The notes beneath the pieces are model-generated. The model was not told the origin of the DNA. It was given only the letters and a program-made list of their open reading frames with translations, and did no database searches. The translations under genes and the position numbers were made by a program. 64,000 bases of DNA from Acheta domesticus (taxonomy: Eukaryota > Arthropoda > Insecta > Orthoptera > Gryllidae): assembly GCA_031308135.1 (NCBI GenBank), contig JAHLJT010008756.1, forward strand, positions 73,257,821 through 73,321,820. The letters are read 5' to 3'. Every line of letters starts with the position of its first letter. Position 1 is the first letter of the stretch. Shown one piece after another: positions 10,727 through 22,628 of this stretch.

Positions 10727-12254
10727 ACTTTCCCGTATACGTACGTATACACGGAATGATATACGAAGTACAGGGAAAGTTATGTAATGCTGCGCGAAAA
10801 AATTCTGGAAAAAATTCATTGTCGGGAAATTCATTTTTTGATTACAAAAAAGTGGGTAAAACCAGTTGCTAAATTAATAAAACAAAATCCCCTAACACGT
10901 GGTGTAGTCAGAAACCCTCTTTTGTGGGTCCTTGATCGCGAAAAATCAATTGAAAGGAAAACGTCCGTCTGTCCGTCTGTGAACACTGCTAGCGCTTAAA
11001 CCGTATGTACGATTTCTTCCAAAATGGATATTCCCCGGTCGATCTGCGCCCACTCAAGGTGCCTCGATTTTGAAAAACTTTCTTCAAAATTTGAGGGTAC
11101 TTTACATCAAGCCCCCCGCACATTTTCAAACTTTTCTCAAAAACGGCTCCAAATTTTTACTTTACATTTCTTGTATGAATAAAGTAAAATACACTTATTA
11201 AAATGGTGTAGATGCGATTTTCACGGATATCTCTGAATTTTCGAAAATTGTGAAAGATTGATTTTTTTTCGGCGTCTTACTACAACCGCAAAATTGAAGA
11301 TAGAGATTTTTTCTTCAAATAAAATGTGTTCTCCAAAGTAATTTCTATGTTTAAGGTCATATACATTGTTTTGATTTTTTTGTAGTTTTCCTGCAATATG
11401 TGCAATTTTAAAAAATTACTAAAACAAGATTTTCTCAAAAACGTCTTCAATTTTTTTCTGTAAACTTTTGGTAGGAATAGTGGTAAATATACTCTATCAG
11501 ATGACATAGAAGCCATATTGCTGTATTTTTTGCTTTTTTTATAAATTGCAAAAATACAATTTTTTTGACTTGTCTCTCACGTCCATAATATTTACATTAG
11601 CAACGCTTTGTTCACTTTATTATATTTATGAGTATATGTGCTTTAAATAATGACAAGTAAAGTTTCTCGAAAACAACCGTTTTCTGTTTTCTCATAAATG
11701 GCTAGAAAACATTTCTTCAAACTTTTCGATTGGATAGTGCTAAATGGACTCTTTGATAAGACGTAGGGTTTATTTTAAGGTATTTTTTTGTTTTTGTTTT
11801 TTCAAAAATTACACAAATGTAATTTTTTTAAGATCTCTCACATCTTTAATATGCACATTACCAGCAATTTGTAAACATTATTATATTTGTGAGTGTATGT
11901 GCTTCAAATGACTTTAAATGAAGTATTTTGAAAACTCAAACATTTTCTGTGAAAAAGAGCTTCAAATTTCTCATTTTTAGTAACGCTAAAACGCCATTTT
12001 CTTTGAAACAGCACAATATTTTTAAGAGAAAATAGCCATTTAGGACTAGATTTTTTTGTTCTTTAATATTCTAAAGTGAATGTTTCCGTTCTACCATTAT
12101 GAAACCAAAAAATTAAGAAAATGTCAAAAAAATATAGTTTGTGTGGTGATAGATGGCAGCTGGCAAGAGTATGTGACAATTCCGAATAGCTAGCGCAGAC
12201 CCAAGGAAATAGGAAACTAATATGGGAAAGTCTGTGCCATTCTGTAGCACTACT
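10727..12254 (+). mobile_element. Family R non-coding repeat, inserted in the LINE
   Basis: The element begins ACTTTCCCGTA and reaches TACAGGGAAAGT at 10770-10781, so its start folds into a stem of about 11 bp. A TATGGGAAAGT lies at the other end (12221-12231), giving short terminal inverted similarity. Inside are GTCCGTCTGTCCGTCTGTGAACA, here given as separate overlapping motifs GTCCGTCTGTCC and CTGTGAACAC, then AACCGT...TTCCAAAATGGATATTCC, and long A/T-rich runs with an internal duplication at 11450-11950. It interrupts an RTE LINE. Related copies lie at 7220, 14030, 20860, 26868 and 38600. No coding frame is seen and the class is unknown to me. Confidence 0.6.
11450..11950 (+). repeat. ~260-bp tandem duplication inside family R
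   Basis: The segment from AATACAATTTTTTTGAC (about 11558) through CTCTCAC, TTACATTAGCAA, TTATTATATTTATGAG and ATGTGCTT to TCGAAAAC is repeated with divergence from about 11815 to 11938. The offset is close to 258 bp. The two copies are clearly older than the insertion polymorphisms seen elsewhere, because they differ at many positions. Confidence 0.6.
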
Positions 12255-12716
12255 AATTTATTCCTGAAGCTTTCCAACGCTGCTTCTAGTTCTTCAGCTC
12301 AAAGGTGATGGTGCAACCTCTCCTTGGTCTGTAAGTTCGAGTTCTCCGCCTGCATCGGTCCATATGTTTTTATAGTACGTTAACCATTCGCCTTCACTTA
12401 TGATGGAGATTTGAGTGGTGTCTCTTTCTTCTTTATCTAAATGTTTCATAATTTTGTAGGTCATGTTTTGGGCTCCATGTGCATCGCCTTCTACGTTTGA
12501 GATGTACTTATAGCAACTTTCCTTTTTTTGTTTTCTAATTTCTTTCTTCGTGATACCACACCTCCTCTTATCCTCTAACCAACCTTCTGTGCTGGTCTAT
12601 AATTATTTAAATGTAAGCTTTTTTCTTATCATGCCCAAGGTCTTGTATTTCCTCATTCCATTTTATGAAATTTTTACTATTATTTTTGTATTTGCGTCTT
12701 TTACCTATTCCCTGAT
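12255..12716 (-). pseudogene. RTE-type LINE pol, 5' linker part (broken)
   Basis: On the minus strand 12716-12255 encodes, across frame changes, KTLGMIRKKLTFK, WLEDKRRCGITKKEIRKQKK, KYISNVEGDAHGAQNMTYK, EGEWLTYYKNIW and finally ELEAALESFRNK. This is the linker between endonuclease and reverse transcriptase typical of RTE-like LINEs. The expected next residues (a K-A-P-D/G core) appear only at about 10725-10700, on the far side of family R. The two pieces are therefore one element cut by an insertion. At its 5' side the coding similarity stops at 12716, where an inverted-repeat element begins. Confidence 0.7.
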
Positions 12717-13789
12717 CAACGAGAGAACGAAGCAGATGTAAACATTGCCACGTAGGTAGGTAGTCGCTGATTGGCTGCGACACATTCTTCCTCGCAATTT
12801 TTTATGTACACGCGTAATAAAATAATTCCGTACAATTCAAGTAAATGCTAAATCAGAAATCAGATGTAAGCGTCTTAAAAAAGTGTAAATTTACTTTACA
12901 TGATATGTGATGCCTTTATGATACGTATAAATTCAAAGGAAAGGGTGATTAGAAGATACAAACCAAGTGAAGTAATGGCGGACCGCGTAACACGTTTCAT
13001 TGTAAAGGAGTGAATCCGAGTTGTGCAGAACGAAAAGCGTAAAAGAAACTCATTACAGCGTCAAGATAGGTTGTTTAAAACTGAGAGTCATTATGTACGT
13101 GACTTGGCTATTGACTGTATTCTGTGTAGTGCATTTCTCATTGATGTGCCATGACTGAACTGCAATCTCCATCACCATCAACGTGTGATTTTGTAAAATA
13201 TCCGCGAGAAAAGCCGAAAGAATGTGGTGAAACAACTGCAGTTTTAAACTTAATTTAAACGTATTGAATTCATTACGCAGAGAGAATACAGAATTTGTAA
13301 TTGATAGATGATAGAGCAATTGTCAGATTCAGAATAAACTTTTTTTCTTTTCGTATAAGCAACGAGTAAATTTCATGGTAAATCAATGATAGATTACTAT
13401 TGTCCTGTACTAACTTTGGATTTATATCTACTATTAAAAATCACTATGTCATGTGCAAGATGACCTGCTCACTTTTTTATGGAGTGCAAAAGTTTCGTGT
13501 TATACTCTCGACAATACTGTTTATAATAACTTCCGAAATAATATGCTGAGTGAATGAATTATCATCCTCACGATTACTACGATGTCTATCCCGAGTTATA
13601 ATAGTCGTCAGTTTCTCTCGCGCATCCTGCATCTTGTGATAGAAGTTAACTGTGTAACGTGTGGATGAATTCGAGAACGCCAACAGCCAGCTGTGACAAA
13701 GGAGCGTTGACAGTTCAGTGTCTTCGGATCCCGCGCTTCGGCGGAGGGATACATACCCGTTTGTTTACATCTCCTTCATTCTCTCGTTG
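12717..13789. mobile_element. DNA transposon with 27-bp terminal inverted repeats (non-coding)
   Basis: Bases 12717-12743 and 13763-13789 are inverted copies of a 27-bp end beginning CAACGAGAGAA and ending GATGTAAAC, with two mismatches. The 1073 bp between have no open frame resembling a transposase, so this looks like a non-autonomous element. LINE coding similarity runs exactly up to the left end. I cannot see a convincing target duplication, so the superfamily is undetermined. Confidence 0.55.
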
Positions 13790-14029
13790 GACAGTCTATA
13801 GTGTTCTGACATTGATCGACATATACGAGTAACTTCCTTGATTTTTTACCATTCTGTGTAAACCTCTTTACTTAGCGGTTTTTCCTGTGTTTCCAGAGAT
13901 GTGGGGAGAATACCAAAACATTGGCTACCAAAACATTTCCCTAAGTATTTAGAGGTGGAAAACTTAAGGTTTTCTTACTAATAACAAAATAAATAAAATC
14001 TTTTACCTCACCTTTTACAAGATGACCAC

Positions 14030-14500
14030 CCCCTCCTGGCTCCCACTCGACTGCACTATTTTCGAGCGAAGTTTTGAAAATGTCCCAGGGGCTTCACGTA
14101 AAGTACCACGCAAAATTTAAAAAAATGGTTTCAAATTCAAGGAAAACCGACATCTTCGAGATCGATAGGAAAATATCAGTTTTTGATATCAAGGACTCAC
14201 AAAACATGGGTTCTGGCTACATCACATGTTAAAAGGATTTTCTCTTTAAATTTAGCATCTGGATTTATATACTTTTCCGTTACCAGGGCCCTACAATAGA
14301 AGTTTTTCTGCCGAAAATTCATCGTTGTTCCCGCAGCATTCCATAACTTTGCCTCTAAAAATAACCATAACTTTCTCTCTAAAAGTTAAATTACTGCCAT
14401 ATTTTTAAAAATGTCCCAGGGGCTTCATGGAAAGTATTCCCCAAAATTACAATACAGATTTCAAATTCACCGAAGAACGTGGCACCGCAGCTTAGGCTGA
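14030..14500 (-). repeat. Family R copy
   Basis: On the minus strand the order is GGTTCTG/CATGTTTTGTGAGTCCTTGAT, then AACTGATATTTTCC, CCTTGAATTTGAAACC and a GTACTTTACGTGAAGCCCCTGGGACATTTT-type segment. It corresponds to 27040-27290 on the plus strand. A second partial run of the same GGGACATTTTT...GAAATC segment occurs at 14390-14500, so the copy is partly duplicated. Non-coding. Confidence 0.55.
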
Positions 14501-17140
14501 TCCATCAGCCAAAGGTATCCCTTCCTAAAAAAAATAATAAATTCTAAAGATATTCACCATGATTTGAGATAAATATATAATGTATTCGAGGTATTATTTT
14601 ACTAATGCAATTGTTATGAAAAATAATGTTAATGAGAATTTCATTTTGATATATTAAAAATTGGGCATGTTTTTATTTTCGGAAAAAGCCCATTAGGCCA
14701 CATACTTCATTCTTAATCTTGGATACGCTATAGTGTAGAAACTTAGAAAATATACAGGAAAAGAACGCGTTTGAGAGAGGGGACTTTTGTACCTGCGTGG
14801 AATAAATTATATTCTGCGTGAAAATCCTTCATCTGAAAATCTCCAATTACTTTCTCCAAGTGATTTAACTCTAATAAAGAACGCTCCCGCTGCATTACAT
14901 AATGACAAAAGAAATATTTCTCTCTAGAAGGCGATACACAGCAAAACAGGTGATGATTCTCATTCAACAACCATAAAAGGTGTATGGTACTAAATAAATT
15001 GAAACATTTGCTATTGCTATTTAACGGTCGTAGTTTTATGTTTTTAGGTCATAATGGCATACATATTTTATATACTCTTTTTAGGTCATGGAAATCCGCT
15101 TCCATAGTATTAACACTAAGAGAGGCAAAGCATCTAAATGGTCGCAGAATGGTTTCCTTTGGTAATTGAACTCAATTTGATTTTAAACTCAAAATAGCCG
15201 ATGATTAACCAAGTCTACCGATGTTTTATTTTTGTCCTTCAAAAAACTGCTATTGACACACAATCTATTCAGCAGGAGTCCCTTTACTGCCGCAAGATAA
15301 CGGTAAATCTTTTTTTAAATTTTTATTTGGCGCAAGGATATGTAACAGTGCAGTTAAGTTGTGGTTGAAGTAGGATTTCTTTCAGTATAAAAACCAATCG
15401 TAGATGTGATCTATAAAGCATATACGTACAGAGGAATTTGTTAATATCTGATTATTATCTACAAAAAAGAAATGGCCTGTTATATTAATTGCATTCCTTA
15501 ATTATATTTTAAGAGATGCAATGTGTCTGATGAAACATGCACTATTAATATTCTTTGTGATTCATATAATCTGGTGTGACATACACACACACTCACGCAT
15601 ACATACATACATACATACTAATTGTAGAAAATAACTGTTTTATTGGCATTTTTATTGATTACAAAGAGATGAGCTGATTCAACCCACTAGATATTATTAT
15701 TGTTGTTATATGTTTAATTAGAGAGAAATAATAAGTGAAGTGTTATGGGGAGTCTCATTATTTTACGGCTAAAAAGTTTTAGAAACTACATACTGAAGAT
15801 TTGTTAAGTCAGTTCGAGACAAAAATATTATGCAACAATAAATCAGGATTTCTCGGTTTTTAGTCATATCGAAATGTCGTGTGGCCTCGTTGTTTCATGT
15901 CTCATGAGATTTATTGAGACCCCAAAACATGAGAGTATTATCACAAAATTAGGCGCGCCGATAAACGGAAGCAATTTGAAGCGACGCACAAAAAACGGTC
16001 ATTAATTTCCTGATACATGGACTGTGCCCGCGGGTATCATGACTAAACAACAAAATCAACCCAATGTTTGTGTGTTTATGAAACCTTTGTAAATTCACTG
16101 CGCTTTACCTGATAATGGCGTTCGGCCCGCACCGCTAGGGATCGCTTTGATGCTACTTCTTGCCGCAGGGCAGCGCTGCCGTCACTGTTACCACCGTGTG
16201 TTCCAAAAGTGTCTGGCTGAGTACACTCCGCCGTTGCAGCTGGTATGTGTGTTGGGTTCAAAGACAGAAAACGCTGCTAAAAGAAGTGGCTTTAACGATT
16301 TCTGTCTGCGTCGGTTGACCCACAAGATCAAATTTTATCGAAGACCGTAATAAGTCAATAAGTTTCCGTATTGCTCAATTGGGGTTTCAAAGAAGATACA
16401 CGTTTCAACGTTTTCGGTTATTGCAAACTGCATTACGGGTTATTAGAAAGTTCCACAAGTCGAATTTCGCAATGATGCTAAATTTAGGTAAGCGATGAAG
16501 TCGGTGTGATCGTATCAAGAGCAATTTTCATCTTAAGACTAAAAAATATATCATAGAATCAACATACAACAACACTCGTAAAAACTGTACGATACTAGAA
16601 ACAAATTTAGACTTTCGTATTATGTCCGGCCTAAATCCTGAGATAATTGTAATTCCATTTCATCAGAAATGTTACAAGCAGTACAGTTATCATTATCATA
16701 AAACTATACGAACTTTAGCTTATTAGAACTAATCATCTAATTGTTATTTACTATTATGAAATATTCTTTGAAAAAGAGAGTGTTGAATGTCTTATTATAT
16801 AATGGTGAATAATGTCAGTATAAATATGAATTTAAAAATAACCATAAAATGCCATTTGTATGCGCCGCGCCGTACCAAAAAGTACACAATAATTATTTAA
16901 AGTTTTGCACATTGTTATATTCCATAGGAATTAAAATTCCACAAACGCTCACAATAAGATTCATTACCATTATATGATTTCGAAAATACGATAGTATATT
17001 TATGACAACGGAGGAAACTAAAATGGAATCAGACGAGGTTTAAATGGCCCTTATTAAGGTACCCTGGAAATGCAAAGAGACGATATCTTAGAGTTGTAAC
17101 TTAAGGGCATAAAAACCCGTGAGTGTATTACTGTTGGATA
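14501..17140. other. Anonymous AT-rich sequence with one microsatellite
   Basis: Apart from the (AC)n/(ATAC)n microsatellite at 15581-15619 I find nothing assignable. The open frames at 14743-14970 and 16076-16350 show no family resemblance. Confidence 0.4.
15581..15619 (+). repeat. (AC)n-(ATAC)n microsatellite
   Basis: An alternating AC run passes into five tandem ATAC units. Confidence 0.9.
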
Positions 17141-17145
17141 GGCAA

Positions 17146-17560
17146 TTACCGCCTTCCCATGAATGCATCACGGAGATTGAATACGGGAAAAAGAACTTCG
17201 CAGATAGGGCGTTTTTGGAATATCAATTCCGTGGCTTCTCCGATCAATAGAGAAGGTACGCCGGAGTAGTATTCTAAAGGGAAACGGACTGCGCGGGCTC
17301 TTTCCTTCTTCTTCCTTGTTCTATCACATTCTCCTACATACGCACATGCACTACACAACCACATACGTTGGGAGACTAGTTGAATGTTTAGAGTCTGTCC
17401 CGACGGGGACGTGACCCCGCCAGGAGGAATACCTGGAGAGGAAAATTCCCCGCAAATCGACTTTTAGGTCGGCGCAGTATGTCACCATCCAGCAGGAGAG
17501 AAGCATTTCCACCTCCAGCGATAAAACTCTTTACACTAACGGGTATAATGACCACAGCAA
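17146..17560 (+). repeat. Divergent SINE body, headless
   Basis: This shares ordered motifs with the SINE bodies at 1405-1800 and 9050-9435: an AGATAGGGCG start, CGTGGCTTCTCCGATCAA, GCCGGAGTAGTATTC, TTCCTTCTTCTTCC, GTCGGCGCAGTATGTC, CCATCCAGCAGGA and ACACTAACGG...GACCACAGC. The tRNA-like head is absent. It is the most divergent of the three bodies. Confidence 0.55.
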
Positions 17561-17689
17561 TTGACTGGGGAACGAATCTGGGATCATCGAGTTTCAAGCA
17601 CACATGCAACCCGCATTACACAACAATGTCGTGCATACTACTATCGTGCATAATTTGGAAAGTGTGTCCTAGAGACTTTAAACCAGTTT

Positions 17690-17765
17690 TTTAAAATTTA
17701 TTTTATTTAAAGTCGCATCAACGACAAGGTTATTAGCGACTGCAAATATACATGTTATACTAAAA
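17690..17765 (-). repeat. LINE 3'-tail fragment with conserved hairpin
   Basis: AGTCGC (17711-17716) and GCGACT (17736-17741) flank ATCAACGACAAGGTTATTA. The same hairpin, nearly identical, forms the 3' end of the I-group LINE at 23791-23835. On the minus strand it precedes a poly-A/T-rich end. No coding remnant lies upstream, so this is probably a severely 5'-truncated copy. Confidence 0.55.
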
Positions 17766-18058
17766 CACGGGTCTACATGGAATTTTTTTCTGCTGCCTCG
17801 CATGTTTAAACTGTTTTTATATAATTTGAGGTCACTGATTATAAATATGTCAGAAATTGTCCATCACGTCATAATTTTTCACAAAACACACTTAAAAAAT
17901 TTATCATTTTAATGTGTTGCAGCAGGATATTAGTAAGTAGCACTTCGATTTATTCATGCAAGAGAGGGAAATAATGGTTTATAGTTTTAAAAGTGTTGTT
18001 TTAGTCTGGACTTATAACTAAATAGCAAAATACATAAATTAAAAAAAACTAAGCATAT

Positions 18059-19265
18059 TTATGTTGAAGGAACTTGTGCTTGCAGTGTCGCTCTGCAAAC
18101 CCCAACAGTAATCTGCGATAATATTTGTGTTCCTTTTACGTTGATATGTTTTTCGATTGTTTTTATATCACGGTGGAAGCGCTCCCTTTGTTCTTTACTT
18201 ACAGCACCAAGATTTGAGAGAAATACATTTAAGTGGCTATGTAGAAAATGCACCTTGACACTCATGTTTGCTCCTATCCTCCGATATGCTATCAACAAAG
18301 TTTCAATTAGAACCTTGAAGTTGTCTGCCCCTTTGTTGCCAATAAAGGTTGTTGCAACATTACAAAAATCAAACCAAGCATCTTCCTCCAATGTGCTTCC
18401 AAAAATGCTAGCTTTCAAAAGAAGCCGTATTTGAGTGCCATCAAAAATACTAGCTTTCAACATCTCATGGGTCAGGGATGGAAATATAGAGCAGATATAT
18501 TTGAAGCAAGCACCATCTTTATCGAGAGACTTCATAAACTGCTTCTAAAGGCCTAACGTTATATGCAGTCGAGGTAATAGAATTGTATTGTGATCAAGAA
18601 GAGGCTAATGGTTTATATTCTTGTCGCTAACGTCAAATATCTCCCTTATAGGCTATTCCTTTCTTATCCAGTGTTCTTTCTTTGCTTGGCTGTCCCAAAG
18701 ACACACGTAACACGGATATTTGGATATTTCGTGTATCCTCCTTGTTGACTTAGTAGTATTGATATTACCTTTAGCTCACCCCAGTGATCAGAGTATTTTA
18801 TATTATGGATAAGTATTCTCATTGTTTCATAAGTTTCCTTCATTTTCACCGACTGACCAATAGGAATAGATGATAATTTGTTGCCATTATGCAATAACAC
18901 ACACTTTAAACATCTCTTCGAACTGTCAATGAACAACCTCCATTCCTCTGCAAGGTACTCGCATCCCATAGCTTCAATGAGACTTTTGAAATCAATTCAA
19001 TACGAAAGTTGTTCTTCCAACTCAAAATATTTTACCAGGTTCTTCTCTCTATATCGATATAAGATGGTAGTTCCGGGAGCTAATCCCTTATCCTGGATAC
19101 CGGTAATCCTGATAATGCTTTAGGCATATCAAGATCATGAACAAGGTCATTTAATTCACCTTTAGTGAATGGCTTCACTAAAGGGAAATTCACCGGAAAC
19201 CTCGAAGTCGTCGTCACCATCTGATTTTGACGAGATGTTGGATTCGTCATTGCAACTCGAACTGA
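18059..19265 (-). pseudogene. Broken transposon-like multicopy gene
   Basis: On the minus strand, parts of one protein appear in order across frameshifts. FTKGELNDLVHDLDMPK lies near 19180-19110. EEWRLFIDSS...LKCVLLHNGNK follows at 18950-18870, then MKETYETM at 18830 and DFCNVATTFIGNKGADNFK at 18390-18330. Last come GANMSVKVHFLHSHLNVF at 18260-18205 and RERFHRDIKTIEK at 18185-18140. I recall this motif set from uncharacterised proteins present in many copies in insect and cnidarian genomes, which suggests a mobile-element origin, but I do not know its biochemical function. Several frames and stops separate the blocks. Confidence 0.6.
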
Positions 19266-19736
19266 GAGTTGAAAATGTTTGGAAAATAGGGATGTAAGGC
19301 CTAACTTCAGGGTGTAGGGACATAAATGTTTGGAAAATAGAGAATCATTTTTACACTTTCTACGAATTTCAGCCATTTTCCATCTCAATCTATAACAAAT
19401 AAAAATACATTAAGTAGATATTTTTAAAACAACACACAAACCTTTATAACATTTCTATTTCATGAAACAAACCTGATGTGATTGTGCAAAATAATGTTAA
19501 ATTATCGATCAAAAGCAACATTAATTAATACAGACACATGCAACAGTTGAAAACATATGAAATCGTAATTTGTGACAAAACCTGACGTGATGGTGAAAAT
19601 GGATATGATTTCTGGATTCAGAACCCTCAAATTAACAAAGATCAGCTGTTAGCTTAAAGTCAGCAAAAATGATGTAGGCCAATTAATACAGGGTTGATAA
19701 CATAGTGAAAATACAATTTAAACAAGAGTGGCACAG

Positions 19737-20640
19737 TCATTTACAAATGACATACTTATCGTCATACACTTTTAATAATTTACACAATGTTGATATTTTT
19801 TTCTTGAAAGTCACCGGAGTAGAAATTATTTTCAAGATTATCAGTCTGTAGGATTGATTGGCGTTCACTGATATGTTTTGTCCATGTCTGAAGGATATGG
19901 ACAATTGACAGTTGTTCGTTGCATGATTCATATTTTAAGGGAACTGTGGAATTTAACAGATGTGAGTGAGTTTGCTTGGTATGTTCAGATCTGATTCGAG
20001 AGAGTGTCACTTGATCTTTGGGACTGAGTTTTTTTGTTGGTTCTTAGTTTATGGAAATCATGAATCATTTTATGCATACTGCTTATTTTGCACTCTTTTC
20101 AAATCGTATTCCATTGCTTTTTTATGATCCTGATTAAGTAACGCCAAGTATCCTTGATGCAAAGGACAATATTGTGGACGTTTTTTCCTGACTTGAGATC
20201 CACGAGGAAAGTCGAGATTAGGCTTCCGTTCGTCATAATTGCATCAGCTTGCTGGGGAGGAGACCAGAAAATTAACAGCCTTTTTCCTTGTCTATTTAGA
20301 AGAGAGCACAGTTCCTGGATATTAATAACCACTTCCGACTTCTGATTCGTGTTGCAGATTTGGTGAACAGCAGCAGCAGAATTCGTGTGGATAACACTGT
20401 TTTCATGTGAAGACTGGTGAATTGTTTCTAGTGCAGACATGAGGGCGTACTTCTCGGCTGTAATAGAGCTACAGTATTTGTGTAGTTGGTATTTAATAAG
20501 CTTGTCAGGGGTTCGAACCAGTTTTGTGCTCCTGGAAGTAATGATTTCTCTACCATGTTTATGACGTGTCCTTTGTGGAAGTTCTATTTCATTTTTTATG
20601 GTTCCATTACTTGGTAGAAGAGTCAGAAACACTGAATGTT
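19737..20640 (-). pseudogene. I-group LINE, RNase H and C-terminal zinc region (broken)
   Basis: The minus-strand open frame 20632-20099 reads IKYQLHKYCSSITAEKYALMSALETI followed by VIHTNSAAAVHQI, the second and third blocks of an RNase H domain as found at the end of I-group LINE pol. The usual aspartate of the third block is Asn here, so activity is unlikely. Downstream, 20010-19780 reads VTLSRIRSEHTKQTHSHLL and CESCNEQ-type residues, the C-terminal zinc-finger region. It is related to the better preserved 23940-24970 copy. Frameshift near 20100 and no 5' part. Confidence 0.65.
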
Positions 20641-20859
20641 AGTTCCAGTCTGAAGCTATTTTCACTTTTAAAATAATTATTTAAAAAGTTGCATAATATT
20701 TTTTGAGAAAAATCTTTGGGTCTCTTTTTTTCGGTGGTTTTCGTTTTTCTGGGTATTCTAGCTATTCAGAACATCCCGTTTCAAACTGCAAGTGATGCCG
20801 TGATTATATGACAGCGTGATGTTTACAAACATACTTCGCTATTACTAGTTCTTCTCATT

Positions 20860-21422
20860 GCAATTTTCGAAAATAGTGTGTTTGCCGGAAATAAGATTAC
20901 CACAACTTTTTTAAAATCCCTTAATTCATTAGAAGGAGAAAAGGTATACAAAAATCTGGAGTTGTTTTCGAGAAAATGAATTTAAAAATTTAAAATTGCT
21001 TATATTTCATGCAAAATTACGCGACCACTCATATTTCCGAAAAATTGTACAGGTCGAATTTCATTTTGGAAAAAAGATCTAATCTTTAATATTGTAGTTG
21101 GAGAATGCCGAAAAACTCGAACTTTACAATTTTCGAAAAATCACTGTTTTTAACAAACATGAGACCTGGAGAATTCTCTTAAGCGTTCGTTACGCTATCC
21201 AAAGACAAAATATAACAAAAAAAATTCAAGACGTTTTTGAAAAAAAAAATTGAAAAATATTGATTTGGCGTCTGTTAAGTACCCTCCAAAATGAAAATAT
21301 TTGTTGCAGTCACAGGGCTTCGAGTTCATTTAAATCAATAGCAGAATATCAATTTTGGAGGAAATCGGTCAAACTGTTTTGGCGCTGGCGTTGAGCACAG
21401 ACGGTCAGCCAGACGACCTGTA
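20860..21422 (-). repeat. Family R copy
   Basis: On the minus strand it starts with GGTCGTCTGGCTGACCGTC, AAAACAGTTTGACCGATTTC, CCAAAATTGATATTC, then GGAGGGTACTTAACAGACGCC and AT-rich runs with TTCGAAAATTG and TCGAGTTTTTCGGC. This is the same order as at 10970-11290 (plus strand). It abuts an inverted SINE head at its upstream end. Non-coding. Confidence 0.55.
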
Positions 21423-21505
21423 GCTGGTATTGAAAATGTCACTGACTGGGCTCGAACCCTGGGACCTCCCGGTCAGAGGCACGGCAGTGACATCAGTAGT
21501 TACCC
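21423..21505 (-). repeat. SINE head fragment, inverted
   Basis: On the minus strand: CTGATGTCACTGCCGTGCC, ACCGGGAGGTCCCAGG, GTTCGAGCCCAGTCAGTGAC, the tRNA-like A/B-box head of the SINE family at 1055 and 8951. No body follows. Confidence 0.55.
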
Positions 21506-21689
21506 ACGGACACCTACGCCCGTGTGTGTTTTTTGTATTGTACACTAAATGTTAGAAAATACAGAGCAGTCCAGTTGAGTCGACGTTGTTTTGCTACCCG
21601 TTTGAACACACGTCGCAAGAATATGTAACAAAACATCTAACTGAATTAGCAAGCAAGATGCAGAGTCGTATGTCGTCCTGTTCTAAATA

Positions 21690-22626
21690 CGAGGGTCATT
21701 TCATAAATAATGCACAATATTTTATATTTTCTTACATCTTCATTTTTTGAGAAAATCTCTTAACAGTCCTTAAATGAGGTCTCCGTCCCATTGAATGACC
21801 GAGTTCCAACGTCTGAGAAGCTTTAGAATTCCATCAAATAACCCTTCTTTTTTCAAAAGACGAATGGTTCAGGTACCGGCTGCAGAAAGCTCATCAGGAC
21901 ATAAAAACAAAGTCATTGCAGAGTATTTTTCAGTTTTGGGAATAAGTCAAAACGTGGCGAACTCACATCAGGACTGTAGGCTGCATGTTGTAACTCTTCC
22001 CAAATATGTTCGTTTAACTTTTCTGATCAGACTTTGGCTATGTGTGAGCGAGCGTTGTTGTGGAGAACGAGTAGACCAGACTCGAGCAACTGAGATCGGG
22101 TATTTGGCATTTTCAATATCAATCATTTGAGAATATTCAAAATACGGACGTTATGGACATTTCTGTGGCTTCAGAAATTTCTTCACATTTCGCACGACGA
22201 TCTTTTTCCGTAACATCTGCAGTAAGTTTCACACTTCGTTCATCTTGTGATGTTCTGGGTCTTCCTGAGCTTGCGTCATCGTTTGTGCTCATACGCCTTT
22301 CATAAAATCGACTTGCCCTACAGAACACTATGCTGCGGACTATAAGCTCACCACATCACTTAAAGCTTTCTCGATTTCACTCGGGTTTTTATTCCATAAA
22401 GTTTCGATATTAATTTGCGATCTTTAATACTCAAAATCCACAGTATCTGAGATCTGTGTGGGCTCCATTTCTAACACCCCTTATTAAATAACGAAACAAA
22501 ATATTGATGAAATCGAGACACGCGCTTCTTGCTCAAACTTTGAACTACAAATGATGCAATTATCAGTACCGTCGCGGCCTCCAGCTGTCGGTGTTGCCAA
22601 ACTGCATTATTTTTTAATGACCTCCG
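21690..22626 (-). mobile_element. Internally deleted mariner transposon
   Basis: The ends CGAGGGTCATTTCATAAATA (21690) and the inverted CGGAGGTCATTAAAAAATAA (22626) are flanked by TA on both sides (21688-21689, 22627-22628), the mariner target duplication. On the minus strand a start-like region (22470) reads EPTQISD. It is followed by YERRMSTNDDASSGRPRTSQD and LTADVTEKDRRAKCEEIS (22300-22150), the second helix-turn-helix half of mariner transposases. Nearer the 3' end frames give VLHNNARSHIAK and WEELQHAAYSPD, a catalytic-aspartate region with Asn in the key place. At 937 bp it is shorter than the ~1.3 kb usual for mariner, so the middle is missing. Dead. Confidence 0.8.
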
Positions 22627-22628
22627 TA

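Noticed and set aside
16076..16350. Small overlapping frames of 61-67 codons
   Set aside because: Antiparallel frames with no family resemblance; likely chance.
21795..22130. 111-codon plus-strand frame
   Set aside because: It is antisense to the mariner transposase remnant.
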